A DNA stretch of 64,000 bases, taken from contig JAFMCL010000003.1 of NCBI GenBank assembly GCA_017857815.1, forward strand, positions 44,472 through 108,471, read 5' to 3'. The position numbers and the translations under genes were made by a program. Below the pieces are notes generated by a model. The model saw nothing but the letters and a program-made list of their open reading frames with translations, did no database searches and was not told the origin of the DNA. The DNA is from Flavobacteriaceae bacterium. Its GTDB lineage: Bacteria; Bacteroidota; Bacteroidia; Flavobacteriales; Flavobacteriaceae. Below, piece by piece: positions 1 through 9,974 of the stretch; positions within the stretch are counted from its first letter, which is position 1; every line of letters starts with the position of its first letter.

Positions 1-1312
1 AATAATATTGCTGGAGTTCCTCTGCTATTTGGGGATAATCATGATAAAGATTTACAGACTCATTGGGATCTTTGTCCAAGTCTATCAAAAGGTTTTTCTC
101 TTTGTATTTATAAGCCCTATTACTCGTGTCATAGGGATTGCCCAACAGCTTCCATTTTCCTTTTCTAACCGCATAGGTGTCTCTGAACTCCCAAGCATAC
201 ATTTCGTGGTTGGTTTTAGTGTTTTCATTGTTAATTAATTTCACAATACTTTTCCCATCTAAATCACTGGTATCTATATTCAAACCACAAAGTTCAGCCA
301 AAGTAGGCATCCAGTCAACTACTGATACAAACTGGTCTCTCACCTGATTGGGTTTGATTTTCCCTGGCCAAGAAATCGCAGCAGGAACACGAATTCCACC
401 TTCAAAAAGAGACTGTTTTGCACCACGGAAAGGGCCTGTAAAACCTCCTCCGTGGTGGGCGCGTTCCTCGGTTGAATGTCCATTGTCAGATTGAAATACA
501 ATAATCGTATTTTCAGTAAGTCCCCTTTGCTCTAACATCTTTATTAAAGCACCTATTCTCTCATCATGCGTACTTAAAAAAGCGGCATATAAATCTCTTG
601 GGTAGGCAACTCCTTTTTCACGATAATAAGTCAACCAATCTTCTTCTCCTTGATAGGGATAGTGTGGAGAGTTCATTGCGTAAAACATAAAGAATGGTTT
701 TTCCTTTAATCTTCTTTCAAAAAAACCGTCAGCTTCTTTTAGCATTAAGTCAGGAAAAAACTGACCATCATAAAAAACTTCTTCATTATTGCGAAGTAGA
801 TTGTGTCGATTTGTGCCATTCCAATAATAAAAATGGGAATAGTTATCAATACAACCCACCAAATGACCAAATGAATAATCAAAGCCTTGTGCATTCGGTA
901 ACATTTCGGGTTGGTATCCCAAATGCCATTTTCCAATCAGTAAGGTTTCATATCCTGCATCTTTAAACATCTCCGCCATGGTGTATTCTGTACCTGGCAA
1001 ACCGTTTGTGCTATATGGATTTTGACCTGCATTACCCGGACAACCGGCACGCTGAGGGGTTTTTCCTGTCAACAAAGAAGCACGAGAAGGAGAACAAACT
1101 GGCGAAGCATAGAATTGTGTGAAGCGAACACCACTGGTTACCAAGGTATCCATATTAGGGGTCAGAAGATCTTTAGCGCCATAGACGTTTAAATCTAAGG
1201 TTCCTTGATCGTCGGTATAAATAACAATCACATTGGGCTTCTTTTGCGCAATTAAAGTGAAGAAAGAAAAGAAACAAGCCAGCGTAAGACTCAATTGTTT
1301 TAAATTATTCAT
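1..1312 (-). CDS. S1-family sulfatase (arylsulfatase A-like), 3' end beyond window
   Basis: Hydrolyses sulfate esters, probably on sugars, in the periplasm. Reading leftward from the ATG at 1310-1312 gives 437 codons without a stop, so the C-terminus lies outside the window. Residues 1-20 form a signal peptide. The metal-binding stretch YTDDQG follows, and the formylglycine motif CSPSRASLLTG starts at Cys73. A GKWHLG block and a SDNGHS block, both typical of S1 sulfatases, come later. It is the last visible gene of a ten-gene leftward operon, 17 bases after the GH105-DUF1961 gene. The Cys-type motif needs a formylglycine-generating enzyme, which is not in this window. The substrate cannot be read from the sequence. 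Confidence 0.93.
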   Translation of the reverse strand, partial: MNNLKQLSLTLACFFSFFTLIAQKKPNVIVIYTDDQGTLDLNVYGAKDLLTPNMDTLVTSGVRFTQFYASPVCSPSRASLLTGKTPQRAGCPGNAGQNPYSTNGLPGTEYTMAEMFKDAGYETLLIGKWHLGYQPEMLPNAQGFDYSFGHLVGCIDNYSHFYYWNGTNRHNLLRNNEEVFYDGQFFPDLMLKEADGFFERRLKEKPFFMFYAMNSPHYPYQGEEDWLTYYREKGVAYPRDLYAAFLSTHDERIGALIKMLEQRGLTENTIIVFQSDNGHSTEERAHHGGGFTGPFRGAKQSLFEGGIRVPAAISWPGKIKPNQVRDQFVSVVDWMPTLAELCGLNIDTSDLDGKSIVKLINNENTKTNHEMYAWEFRDTYAVRKGKWKLLGNPYDTSNRAYKYKEKNLLIDLDKDPNESVNLYHDYPQIAEELQQYY

Positions 1313-1329
1313 TAAACGCATATTTATTT

Positions 1330-3159
1330 TTAAGATTTTAATTCCCATATTTTTAAGTTTCGATATCTAAATCGGGTCCACTGCATCTGTCTAAAAGCAA
1401 ATTTCCCGGAGCCTAAAACTGGTCCCAATGACTTGCCATCGTCTTTCCAATCAATAATTTTTTCACCATCAAGATGCATCACGATGTGATTCTTATTTTT
1501 TATCAATTGAATTTTATGAACTTCTTTGGAGTTTGATGGAATTCCTGGCCGACCAACATGTACCTTAACAAAGCCTTTGTTTTTTCTCAAATGACTAAAA
1601 GGTCGGTTGGGTTTATTGGGCGCGTTGGCATAATAGGAGATGTGATAGTTGTTCAAATCACTCTTGGTGTATTGTTTAAAAACACCTGCTCTCTTTTTTA
1701 AACTGGGATCAAAAACATCTTTTCCATTCAAGCCTTTGGCACTAAAAAAAACAATACACAACCCTGCGTCTGTCTCAATGTTTTGAACTTCCCATTCTGC
1801 TACAAAATTTGCTGGAAGATCCCTTGGACACCAAAACACATGATGGGAGGCCTCCTTTGGAGAGAACATTTCCATCCATCCTGATTTAAAGAGAACAGCG
1901 CCCTCCCCCTCCATGCTCCAATCTTGAGTTTTTGATGCGACAGATAAATTATTTTCATAAAAAATATTTCCCTTCTGAAAAGATATTTCATCATCAGAAC
2001 TCGTCTTTAAGTAATTAATATATTCTGAGGCAGCGAGTAAAAAAGCTCCGGTACCAAATTCTTCCCAGGAGTCGGCGTCAAAAGGCTTTGGATCTTTACC
2101 TACGGGCTGGACATATCCCAATCGCCCCGCTTCATTAACATGCTGCTTTAGCCCATTCCATGCACTTAGCATGGGTGATAAATATTGATCCTTAGATAGA
2201 ATACCTTGATTAACTCCCCAAGCAAATCCGTAACAGAAAAAACTACTGCTACTGTTTTCAGGAACATCAACTGGATTGATCGACTGGACAAGCGCGCCAC
2301 TTTTGTTGTCTAAAAAAGCAAAAACACCTGGATCCAATAGATTCGACCGCCACAATCCGTCTGCCTTTTGAATTTCTAGTAAGGCTTTTGACATTCCAAT
2401 AAATTGGTCTAAAAGTAGTTTTCGTTTCGGGTGATCTTTTGGAATAATTTCAAGCATATGAACCAAACCGCCATAAACCCAACCATTACCTCTACCCCAA
2501 AAAATCTTTTTCCCTGCTTTTGTTGTTTTTCCAAAATAGCGATCATCACGATAAACCAAGTTTTCTTCTTTATCCCATAAATAATCCGTGGTGATTAACC
2601 AATGATCAATCGCATAATCAAGGTAAGCTTTGTCACCCGTCATTTGATACATTTTCGCAAAAGTTGGAGGCGCCATAAACAAAGCATCACACCAGGACCA
2701 CCATTCGTGTTGGTAAGGGTTTTTATCATATCGAACATCAGGTACAGGCTTTTTTCGCAACAAGTGTGCATCAAGCACCCATTTAAGGTTTTTAATCATT
2801 GCTCCTCGTCCTTTTTGGTCATATAAATCAAGATAAACCTGACCAATAGCAATTTTATCCCCATGAAACATGTCCGGAATTGTTTCCCATCGATGCTGCT
2901 CTCCTATTTCGTATAGATAACTTTGATATTCGGAATTATTTGTGGTCTTAAAAGCTTTCATCAAACCGATATAATAAGCCGAAAAATGCCAGTTCGTCAA
3001 GGTGTATTTCTCAACATGATCCGTTTGTGCGTTTTGCCATTTGACAACCCTATTTATTAATTCTGTTACCTGATTTATTTCCTTTTCTTGGTTTTGCGCA
3101 ATTGCGTTAATCGCTAGAAAAAGAATTAAGAAAAAAATACTAAATTTTTTATTTTTCAT
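1330..3159 (-). CDS. GH105-type unsaturated uronyl hydrolase fused to DUF1961
   Basis: A 609-residue exported two-domain protein. After a signal peptide (about 1-21), residues 30-380 match GH105/GH88-type unsaturated glycuronyl hydrolases. Asp158 in WCDALFM fits the family's catalytic aspartate, and WGRGNGW lies at 221-227. These enzymes remove the 4,5-unsaturated uronate that polysaccharide lyases leave at a non-reducing end. From about residue 395 to the end the protein matches DUF1961, a beta-rich concanavalin-like domain of unknown function (blocks HHVFWCP, YHISYYAN and WTRFRYR). The fusion suggests that DUF1961 binds or acts on the same glycan. It lies 9 bases from the upstream sulfatase gene. 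No lyase is visible in the window. Confidence 0.88.
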   Translation of the reverse strand: MKNKKFSIFFLILFLAINAIAQNQEKEINQVTELINRVVKWQNAQTDHVEKYTLTNWHFSAYYIGLMKAFKTTNNSEYQSYLYEIGEQHRWETIPDMFHGDKIAIGQVYLDLYDQKGRGAMIKNLKWVLDAHLLRKKPVPDVRYDKNPYQHEWWSWCDALFMAPPTFAKMYQMTGDKAYLDYAIDHWLITTDYLWDKEENLVYRDDRYFGKTTKAGKKIFWGRGNGWVYGGLVHMLEIIPKDHPKRKLLLDQFIGMSKALLEIQKADGLWRSNLLDPGVFAFLDNKSGALVQSINPVDVPENSSSSFFCYGFAWGVNQGILSKDQYLSPMLSAWNGLKQHVNEAGRLGYVQPVGKDPKPFDADSWEEFGTGAFLLAASEYINYLKTSSDDEISFQKGNIFYENNLSVASKTQDWSMEGEGAVLFKSGWMEMFSPKEASHHVFWCPRDLPANFVAEWEVQNIETDAGLCIVFFSAKGLNGKDVFDPSLKKRAGVFKQYTKSDLNNYHISYYANAPNKPNRPFSHLRKNKGFVKVHVGRPGIPSNSKEVHKIQLIKNKNHIVMHLDGEKIIDWKDDGKSLGPVLGSGKFAFRQMQWTRFRYRNLKIWELKS

Positions 3160-3168
3160 TTTTAATAA

Positions 3169-4584
3169 TTACTTGTTATAAAACTCAATATCCCCCTTAT
3201 TTAAATACTTCCAAGCATAATGTTCTGATGGGACATGAGCTTCCTTAAATATTCTTTTAGCCTTTTTTAAGACCTTTGAATTTACACTTGAAATGTCATA
3301 TTTTTCAGAGGGATCATTTTCTAAGTCGTAAACTTCAATAGCCCCCTGATCTCCTTTATGCATGTTATTTTGGATGACTTTCCATTTCCCAAAACGAGTG
3401 GCACGCCACCCTTTTTTCTCATAAAACTCCCAATACAAATAACGCTCCTTGATTTTATTCCCCTTTCCATGTAGAACTGATGAAATGCTTACCCCATCAA
3501 CCTTAATTATTGGATCTACTCCAGCTAAATCTGCAATTGTGGGTAAGAAATCTGCAAAATAACCAATTTGATCGCTGCTCGTATTTGCTTTTATTTTTTT
3601 GGGATGCCAAGCAATTAAAGGGACACGAATTCCTCCTTCATAAGGATCGCGTTTCATTCCTCTGTAAATTCCGCTACTCTCAAAAAGTTTCCAATCATTT
3701 TCAACTTCAGCAGCGCCATTGTCTGAGGTGAAAAAGATGTAAGTATTCTCCTCGATTCCTAGTTTTTTTAATCGTTCTAAAATTCTCCCTACAGTTTCAT
3801 CCATTTTGGAAACCATCGCAGCATAAATTTTTTGTTTCTCTGTCCATCCCTCTTTATCGCTGTAGATTCCATTATCAGGGATTTCATACTTGCCATGGGG
3901 AATACAAATAGGCAAATAAAGGAAAAATGGGTTTTCATGATTCTTATCAAGAAAACTCATTGTCTTATCAGCAAATAAGTCGTGGGTATATTGAGTTTTT
4001 TTTTGATCTTCATTTCCTTCAAGGATTACTTTTTTGTTGTTCTCCCATAAATATTCAGGAAAGTAAGAATGTGCCCTTCTTTGATTTAAAAACCCATAGA
4101 AGTAATCAAAGCCTTGTTTGTTAGGTTCGCCGGTTGTGTTTGGCTCTCCCAACCCCCACTTGCCTATCATTCCTGTTTTATAACCTTTTGTTTTGAGCAC
4201 CTCAGCAACCGTTACATCTTTGCTTTTGATCGGAACCCGACCTTTGTTTCCGGCTAGGCCGACGACTCCTCCCTTCCCAAAGTTTCCTCTTACTCGAGTG
4301 TGACCTGTGTGCATGCCTGTCATCAAAACACTCCTAGCGGGTGCACAGACGGAAGATCCAGAATAAAACTGACTGAATTTCATGCCCTCACTTGCCAATT
4401 GATCCAAGTAGGGTGTCTTAATTTGTTTCTGACCATAGGAACCCAATTCGGCATAACCAAGATCATCTGCCATAATAACGATTATGTTTGGACGCTCTTG
4501 CCCGCCTACTAACTGAGCTGCAAAAAAAATAAAAAGAACTAAATAATTAAATTTAAAACTCTTGGAAAAAACTAAATTATACAA
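3169..4584 (-). CDS. S1-family arylsulfatase
   Basis: A 471-residue exported sulfatase. A signal sequence ends near residue 29 (LVGGQ). IVIMADDLGY at about 35-44 supplies metal ligands. The formylglycine motif is Cys80-Ala-Pro-Ala-Arg in SVCAPARSVLMTG, with Ala at the position that is more often Ser. GKWGLG and FTSDNGA are the other family blocks, and the C-terminal region (YDLENDPSEKYD) is the usual small sulfatase domain. It sits in the middle of the leftward operon, 3 bases from the Tat-type oxidoreductase gene upstream. Family assignment is firm; the sugar and sulfate position are unknown. Confidence 0.94.
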   Translation of the reverse strand: MYNLVFSKSFKFNYLVLFIFFAAQLVGGQERPNIIVIMADDLGYAELGSYGQKQIKTPYLDQLASEGMKFSQFYSGSSVCAPARSVLMTGMHTGHTRVRGNFGKGGVVGLAGNKGRVPIKSKDVTVAEVLKTKGYKTGMIGKWGLGEPNTTGEPNKQGFDYFYGFLNQRRAHSYFPEYLWENNKKVILEGNEDQKKTQYTHDLFADKTMSFLDKNHENPFFLYLPICIPHGKYEIPDNGIYSDKEGWTEKQKIYAAMVSKMDETVGRILERLKKLGIEENTYIFFTSDNGAAEVENDWKLFESSGIYRGMKRDPYEGGIRVPLIAWHPKKIKANTSSDQIGYFADFLPTIADLAGVDPIIKVDGVSISSVLHGKGNKIKERYLYWEFYEKKGWRATRFGKWKVIQNNMHKGDQGAIEVYDLENDPSEKYDISSVNSKVLKKAKRIFKEAHVPSEHYAWKYLNKGDIEFYNK

Positions 4585-4587
4585 TAA

Positions 4588-5877
4588 TTAAATATTAAAT
4601 GGTTTTCTATATTTTTTAGATCTTAATTTATTTGCTTCTCTATCGTGGATAAATTTCTCCTTCACTGGATTCCATTCTAAAGGCCTATTTAAATCATAAG
4701 CAATATTACTCAATTGGCATACAGAAGAGGTTCTGTGTCCAACCTCAACATCACAGATCGGTTGTTTTCTTGTTTTAATGGAATTGATCCAGTCTATATA
4801 ATGATCGTCACTTTTATAAAGCTTGATGTCATTTTCCCCAATGACAACATCAGCAATGTTTTTTGGGTCTGTTTCCAAAAGACCTCTTCTTACTTTGAGC
4901 TTCCCTTTAGAGCCAATAAACTTAACCCCAAACTTGGTCATTTCAAATTTATCATGTACCATTTCGATTCCATTCTCATAGAACATCCTCAAGCCCAATT
5001 TAGCTTCCTTATCTTTTGGAGGAATAAACTTGACAGGCCCCGTATGATCCATTCCAAGTGCCCATTGAGCAATGTCAAACATGTGAGCACCCCAATCTGC
5101 AATGATTCCTCCTCCGTATTCTTGATAAGACCTCCATCGTGGAAAATGTCTTTGTTCTACCGGTGGGGAAAGAATACTATTATAAGGTCTGTAAGGTGCG
5201 GAACCTAACCATCCGTTCCAATTCAAAGCATCAGGAGCTTTTTCAGAGGGAAGGTCGCAAGGAATTGCAGGGTCTCCCACATAAACAATTACTTTTTTAA
5301 TTTCCCCTATGTACCCATTACGAACTAATTCAGCTGCATGTCTAAAAAGTTTTGAGGAACGCTGCATGCTTCCTGTTTGGAAAACAGCATCATACTTTTT
5401 CACTGCATCAGCAATCATTCTTCCTTCTTTTAAAGTATGTGCTAAAGGTTTTTCACAATAAACATCCATTCCTGCTGCCAACGAATCAATCGAATTCTTT
5501 GCATGCCAGTGATCTGGTGTGGCAATAACAACCGCATCCAATCCTTTGTGATTAAGAAGTTCTTGATAATCGGCATATTTATTTACCCCTTTGATATCCC
5601 AGTTGGGTTGATTTTTTTTATAAGCTTTAATAAGTTCTTGCTCCAAAAGGTTCAATTTATCTCCCTCAACATCAGATGCGGCTACCCACCTGACCTGATC
5701 TTTAAGGCTGAATCTTTTCATGAGTCCCCTACCTTGAACACCTGTTCCAATTAATCCTAGATTAATTTGATCACTTGGTGCTACAAACCCTCGACCCAAT
5801 ACATGACGCGGAAGAATAAAAACTCCTGCGCCCATTGTTAAACTTTGCTTTAAAAAGGTTCTTCTTTTATTGTTCAT
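4588..5877 (-). CDS. Tat-exported Gfo/Idh/MocA family oxidoreductase
   Basis: A 429-residue NAD(P)-dependent oxidoreductase-fold protein. The N-terminus NNKRRTFLKQS is a twin-arginine motif followed by a hydrophobic stretch, so it should be exported already folded with its cofactor. The Rossmann motif GLIGTGVQGRG lies near residues 42-52, the family hallmark CEKPLAH near 140, and ADWGAHMFDIAQWALG near 260. Members oxidise or epimerise sugars; exported Bacteroidota members have been linked to 3-keto-glycoside formation. In this operon, which also encodes sulfatases and glycosidases, a periplasmic sugar dehydrogenase is the best inference. The substrate is not known. Confidence 0.9.
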   Translation of the reverse strand: MNNKRRTFLKQSLTMGAGVFILPRHVLGRGFVAPSDQINLGLIGTGVQGRGLMKRFSLKDQVRWVAASDVEGDKLNLLEQELIKAYKKNQPNWDIKGVNKYADYQELLNHKGLDAVVIATPDHWHAKNSIDSLAAGMDVYCEKPLAHTLKEGRMIADAVKKYDAVFQTGSMQRSSKLFRHAAELVRNGYIGEIKKVIVYVGDPAIPCDLPSEKAPDALNWNGWLGSAPYRPYNSILSPPVEQRHFPRWRSYQEYGGGIIADWGAHMFDIAQWALGMDHTGPVKFIPPKDKEAKLGLRMFYENGIEMVHDKFEMTKFGVKFIGSKGKLKVRRGLLETDPKNIADVVIGENDIKLYKSDDHYIDWINSIKTRKQPICDVEVGHRTSSVCQLSNIAYDLNRPLEWNPVKEKFIHDREANKLRSKKYRKPFNI

Positions 5878-5889
5878 ATATATTTATCT

Positions 5890-7563
5890 TTAATTCGAAA
5901 AATGTCCATTTTTTAAATTTACTATAAATTTGTTGTTTGTAGGTGAATGTTTTTTAATGTATGCTTTTATCTGTTGAACGATTAGAGGATTTTCGGATGC
6001 GACATCAACATCCACCTTACCCAAAGAAGCTTGATCAAAAATCTTAATGGAAGAAGACTTGTCCTCTGGTACCAAAATTTTATAATCATTAAATCGTATA
6101 AAGTATTTCCATTTTGGTTCCTTTGGAATATTGCTTTTCAATTCATCAATGACTTTCTGATGTTTAGTTTGATTGGCTAAATTTTCAAACTGATTTGGAT
6201 CTTTCTTTAAATCATACAATTCAAAAGTGCCATCAAAATATGAAATTAATTGCCATTTTTCGTTAGAAATGGTATGAGATCCTATTGCAAAAGTTGTAAC
6301 GGTAGATTGATCCCAATTAATTTTTGGATTATTTATTAAAGGTAAAAGGCTGTTCCCTTCCCACATCTTTTGTTTTGGGATTCCCGAAATATCAGCTAAT
6401 GTTGGAGCAAGATCAATCAGATTAACAGCTTGGGTAATTTGCACCCTCTGATTTTTACCTTTTGGTGGAATGATTAAGAACGGAACTCTGGTACTTCGAT
6501 ACCAACCTGTCCCCTTTCCCCAGTGAGATTTTTCACCCAAGTGCCATCCATGGTCAGACCAAAGAACGATCCAAGTATTATCTGATAACTTGTTTTGGTT
6601 AATTGCTTTTACTAAATCTCCAATGAGTTCATCAACAAAAGCTACGGAAGCACGATAAGAAGCAACAGCGTTTTTCCATTGATTATGTTTTATAACCGTT
6701 TCGTGTCTTCCCGAAGTTTTGGGATACAAGGCCAATTGTTTTGCACGATGTCCAAGATCATCAAAATCATCTTCTAAATAATTTGGAAGTTCAATCTTTT
6801 CTGATGGAAATAAATCATGAAACCTTTTGGGATTGAAAAGCGGCTGATGAGGTCGTTCGAACCCAATAGCCATAAAAAAAGGTTTTCCGTTTGACTCCTC
6901 TAATCTTTTAATGGCCCAATCCACACTTACTCGATCTGCAAACAAGCTGTCTGGCAGATCGACTGCCCCCCAATCAAAAGTATTTGACTTATTCCAATAT
7001 CGATCAGCGGGCATTCCGTTTAACGGCAATAGAAATTTTTTCCCCTGTTTCATAACCTCATGAGCGGGATTTTGTTTGTTGTTTCGTAATTCTTTAGAAT
7101 CAAAGGGTGCTGAAGATCCCATTCTACCTCCATATGCATCAAACGCATTGATGGGAGTGCCTTTTCCATGAAATATTTTCCCTACTCCAAAAACTTGGTA
7201 CCCATTTGATTTAAAGTGTTCTGGTAGACTTTTAGTTTCTGGAAAATCCTTGGCAAAATTCACCTGATTATCATAGACGCCGGTTGTGACAGGGTATTTA
7301 CCGGAAAGAATCGCTGTTCTCGATGGACCACATACAGGTGCTGGGCAATGCGCATTTAAAAAGGAATATCCCTTGCTCGCAAGGGAATCCATATGGGGGG
7401 TGATGGCATCTTTGTCCCCCAAAAAGCCAACCCAATCATTTAAATCGTCAACTGAGATGAATACAACATTTGGTGGTTTAGAAATAATCGTCTGCTGTTT
7501 TTGTTCACAGGAAACAAAAAAAGAGAAACATCCCAGACACAACCAAATATTTTTAAACATCAT
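5890..7563 (-). CDS. S1-family sulfatase, iduronate-2-sulfatase-like lipoprotein
   Basis: A 557-residue predicted lipoprotein. The signal ends in the lipobox FVSC with Cys19. VFISVDDLNDWVG and the formylglycine motif starting at Cys78 (CGPSRTAILSG) are characteristic of iduronate-2-sulfatase-like S1 enzymes, as is WSDHGWHLGEKSHWGKG. The C-terminal about 75 residues beyond the usual sulfatase subdomain look like an extra tail of unknown role. Its ATG shares one base with the stop codon of the preceding sulfatase gene (7563), so translation is probably coupled. Similarity to iduronate-2-sulfatases fits 2-O-sulfated uronates, but this is inference. Confidence 0.93.
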   Translation of the reverse strand: MMFKNIWLCLGCFSFFVSCEQKQQTIISKPPNVVFISVDDLNDWVGFLGDKDAITPHMDSLASKGYSFLNAHCPAPVCGPSRTAILSGKYPVTTGVYDNQVNFAKDFPETKSLPEHFKSNGYQVFGVGKIFHGKGTPINAFDAYGGRMGSSAPFDSKELRNNKQNPAHEVMKQGKKFLLPLNGMPADRYWNKSNTFDWGAVDLPDSLFADRVSVDWAIKRLEESNGKPFFMAIGFERPHQPLFNPKRFHDLFPSEKIELPNYLEDDFDDLGHRAKQLALYPKTSGRHETVIKHNQWKNAVASYRASVAFVDELIGDLVKAINQNKLSDNTWIVLWSDHGWHLGEKSHWGKGTGWYRSTRVPFLIIPPKGKNQRVQITQAVNLIDLAPTLADISGIPKQKMWEGNSLLPLINNPKINWDQSTVTTFAIGSHTISNEKWQLISYFDGTFELYDLKKDPNQFENLANQTKHQKVIDELKSNIPKEPKWKYFIRFNDYKILVPEDKSSSIKIFDQASLGKVDVDVASENPLIVQQIKAYIKKHSPTNNKFIVNLKNGHFSN

Positions 7564-8921
7564 TATTTAATATTTAATATTGGTTTCTCTTTAGGTAAAT
7601 CTGGATATTGATCAAGGTTTTTCTGTAGTTTTTCCTTAATTAACAATTGTGACTCGCTTAGCTCCATGTCTTTTAATGATTTCTTTTCAAAAAGATCATA
7701 TTTCATATCATAAAACTCACCTGATTTGTATAGTTTGTACCTGTCAGTTTGAGAAAATACATTTCTAAAACCACTGTTATTTCCCCACATAGGGTCATAA
7801 TAGATCGTTGCAGTTTCTCTATTTAATTCTTCCTCGTCCATCAGTACATCCTTAAAACTAATTCCATCCGAATTGTCTTTTTCAACATTTAGGAGGGCAG
7901 CAAAAGTGGCGTAAAAGTCACTGAAATTAATGAGACCATTATAACTTTTTGGTTTCTTCACCGAGGCTGGCCAGCTGGCCACCATGGGAACATGATTCCC
8001 ATGAGTGATCGTATTCCCTTTTGCTCCTTTTACTGGTCCGTTATTTGTATTTGAAACAATATTTAAATTTGTTCCATTGTCACCCACAAAAATCACCAAG
8101 GTGTTTTCAGCGATGCCTTGTACTTTTAGCTCGTTCACAATATTGCCTATGATTTTGTCCATATAAGCCACCATGTCAATGAAAAACCTGTTGTCTGGCT
8201 TTACTCTGGTTTCCAAAGAATTCCATGCTTTGGAATCGGGGGTAGGTACAAATGGATTATGAACCAATAACATCGGATAATAAATGAAAAAAGGATTGTC
8301 TTTATTTCGTTTTATGAAGTCAATTGCATAATTAGACACGACATCAGGCCCGTATGCGTCAGGGTCTCTATCCAAAAGCTTTCCGTTTTGTTCAATCAAA
8401 GGGTTCGAAAACCGTTCTCCTTGTTTTTTTAATTGGGTTAATTGCCACAAGCTGTATTCGTCAAAACCAAAATGGTGAGGGCGAGTATTATCTTCATAGC
8501 CATCAATTTTTTGCTGGAGTCCATTCAGCTGCCATTTACCAACGATGGCTGTTTTATAGCCATTTTCCTTAAATAAATTCCCAAAGGTTTTCTGATCTGG
8601 ATTTAAATACGTAAAATATTCATAGTTTTTATAATTCCTTTTTCCTGTCATTATTTTCACTCGAGAGGGGGTACACAAGGGTTGTGAGATTGCTCTAGTA
8701 AAATTCACTCCTGTTCTCGCTAAGGAGTCAAGAACTGGTGTTTTATAGGAAGTGCTTCCATTAACACTTAAACATTCAAAACCAATATCATCTGCCATAA
8801 TCAGAATAACATTGGGACGTTTGGGTAGTTTTTTTTGAGATTCACAATTTGAAAAAACAAAAAACATCACCAGTATCACTAATGGAAATTTCACTTTTAT
8901 TAAATTTTTAAAATAACACAT
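7563..8921 (-). CDS. S1-family sulfatase lipoprotein
   Basis: A 452-residue sulfatase with a lipoprotein signal (FSNC, Cys26). IMADDIGFE near residues 41-49 carries the metal-binding Asp pair, and the formylglycine motif is Cys83-Thr-Pro-Ser-Arg. Further blocks are GKWQLNG, VGDNGTN and a C-terminal YDMKYDLFEKKSLKD. The active-site block LCTPSRVKIMTGKRN differs from the other seven sulfatases, which suggests a separate subfamily. Its stop codon overlaps the next gene's start by one base. Substrate unknown. Confidence 0.93.
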   Translation of the reverse strand: MCYFKNLIKVKFPLVILVMFFVFSNCESQKKLPKRPNVILIMADDIGFECLSVNGSTSYKTPVLDSLARTGVNFTRAISQPLCTPSRVKIMTGKRNYKNYEYFTYLNPDQKTFGNLFKENGYKTAIVGKWQLNGLQQKIDGYEDNTRPHHFGFDEYSLWQLTQLKKQGERFSNPLIEQNGKLLDRDPDAYGPDVVSNYAIDFIKRNKDNPFFIYYPMLLVHNPFVPTPDSKAWNSLETRVKPDNRFFIDMVAYMDKIIGNIVNELKVQGIAENTLVIFVGDNGTNLNIVSNTNNGPVKGAKGNTITHGNHVPMVASWPASVKKPKSYNGLINFSDFYATFAALLNVEKDNSDGISFKDVLMDEEELNRETATIYYDPMWGNNSGFRNVFSQTDRYKLYKSGEFYDMKYDLFEKKSLKDMELSESQLLIKEKLQKNLDQYPDLPKEKPILNIK

Positions 8922-8935
8922 TTTACTTTTTATTG

Positions 8936-9955
8936 TTAAATAATATTTTCAATATTTCCTTTTGATCGATAGAGCGCATTGATGAAGGCAACTGATTTTC
9001 TTGCTTCATTGACACCGACTAGTGGTTCTTTTTCGTATTTTACAGCCGCTATCATATTAGTTATTGAATCAATATGAAATTGTTCTCCAATTCCCATTGG
9101 ATCAGAAGCACCTGAGCCATTCGAATCCACTTTTATATCCAACAAATCTTTGATTTCAGGAAGACTGGAAGAAACGATTTGACCTCCTTTAAACTGAACA
9201 TTTCCCAAAGTCCCGAAAACACCAATGGATTCTGGTTCGCCAGGATAAAGTGCTGTTCCACCCGAAAGTGTCCCTAGGGCACCATTCTTAAATCTAAAGG
9301 AAGCGACCCCAACATCTTCTCCTTCAATATTATGATGTAATGTGTCAATGAAGCCACTGATTTCTGCTACATCACCAATTAGGTTTATCATAAGATCAAT
9401 GGTGTGTATGCCTTGATTTATAAAAGTTGCACCTCCATCTATTTCTTTTGTACCTCGCCAAGAGTCTTCATAGTATTCTAAAGATCTGTACCAATTTACA
9501 CTGGTTTGAACCAAAAGTATTTTACCTAATAAGCCCTCGGCTAAAATCTTTTTTAATTGAATAAATTCTGGATTCATTCTGTTTTGAAAAACACAGCCTA
9601 GCTTTACATTGTGTTCCTTAATTATTTTTGAAATCGTGTCAATTCTGTCTGTAGTGATTTCAAGTGGTTTTTCACACAGTATATTTAAACCATATTTTGC
9701 AATTTTAGATATGGTCTCAAGATGTAACCCGCTTTCATTACAAATACAAACAATCTCTAAATCAGGGGTTTTTAAAAGCTGATCAATATCCCAAAACACT
9801 GGCGATGAGAAATTTTCTTGAACGGATTCAGCTCTAGACTTTGTCTTGCTTACTACTCCTAACAGCTTTGCATTAGGAATTGCTTCAATGCAACGTGCGT
9901 GTAGCCTTGCAATATTGCCTGTCCCAATGATCCCAAAACCTATTTTATTTTCCAA
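8936..9955 (-). CDS. Gfo/Idh/MocA family oxidoreductase, cytoplasmic
   Basis: A 339-residue oxidoreductase without a signal peptide, unlike the two Tat-type paralogs in the window. The N-terminal Rossmann motif FGIIGTGNIARLHARC, the LCEKPLE block near residue 95 and GGATFINQGIHTIDLM near 175 place it in the Gfo/Idh/MocA family. It probably oxidises, reduces or epimerises a sugar product after uptake, possibly reversing the keto state made by the exported paralogs; that is inference. It lies 19 bases downstream of the GH92 gene. Confidence 0.9.
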   Translation of the reverse strand: MENKIGFGIIGTGNIARLHARCIEAIPNAKLLGVVSKTKSRAESVQENFSSPVFWDIDQLLKTPDLEIVCICNESGLHLETISKIAKYGLNILCEKPLEITTDRIDTISKIIKEHNVKLGCVFQNRMNPEFIQLKKILAEGLLGKILLVQTSVNWYRSLEYYEDSWRGTKEIDGGATFINQGIHTIDLMINLIGDVAEISGFIDTLHHNIEGEDVGVASFRFKNGALGTLSGGTALYPGEPESIGVFGTLGNVQFKGGQIVSSSLPEIKDLLDIKVDSNGSGASDPMGIGEQFHIDSITNMIAAVKYEKEPLVGVNEARKSVAFINALYRSKGNIENII

Positions 9956-9974
9956 AAATTAAAATTTATAATTA

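Noticed and set aside
4714..5208. 164-codon open frame on the plus strand
   Set aside because: It lies wholly opposite the Tat-type Gfo/Idh/MocA gene, which has full family motifs; it is a shadow frame.
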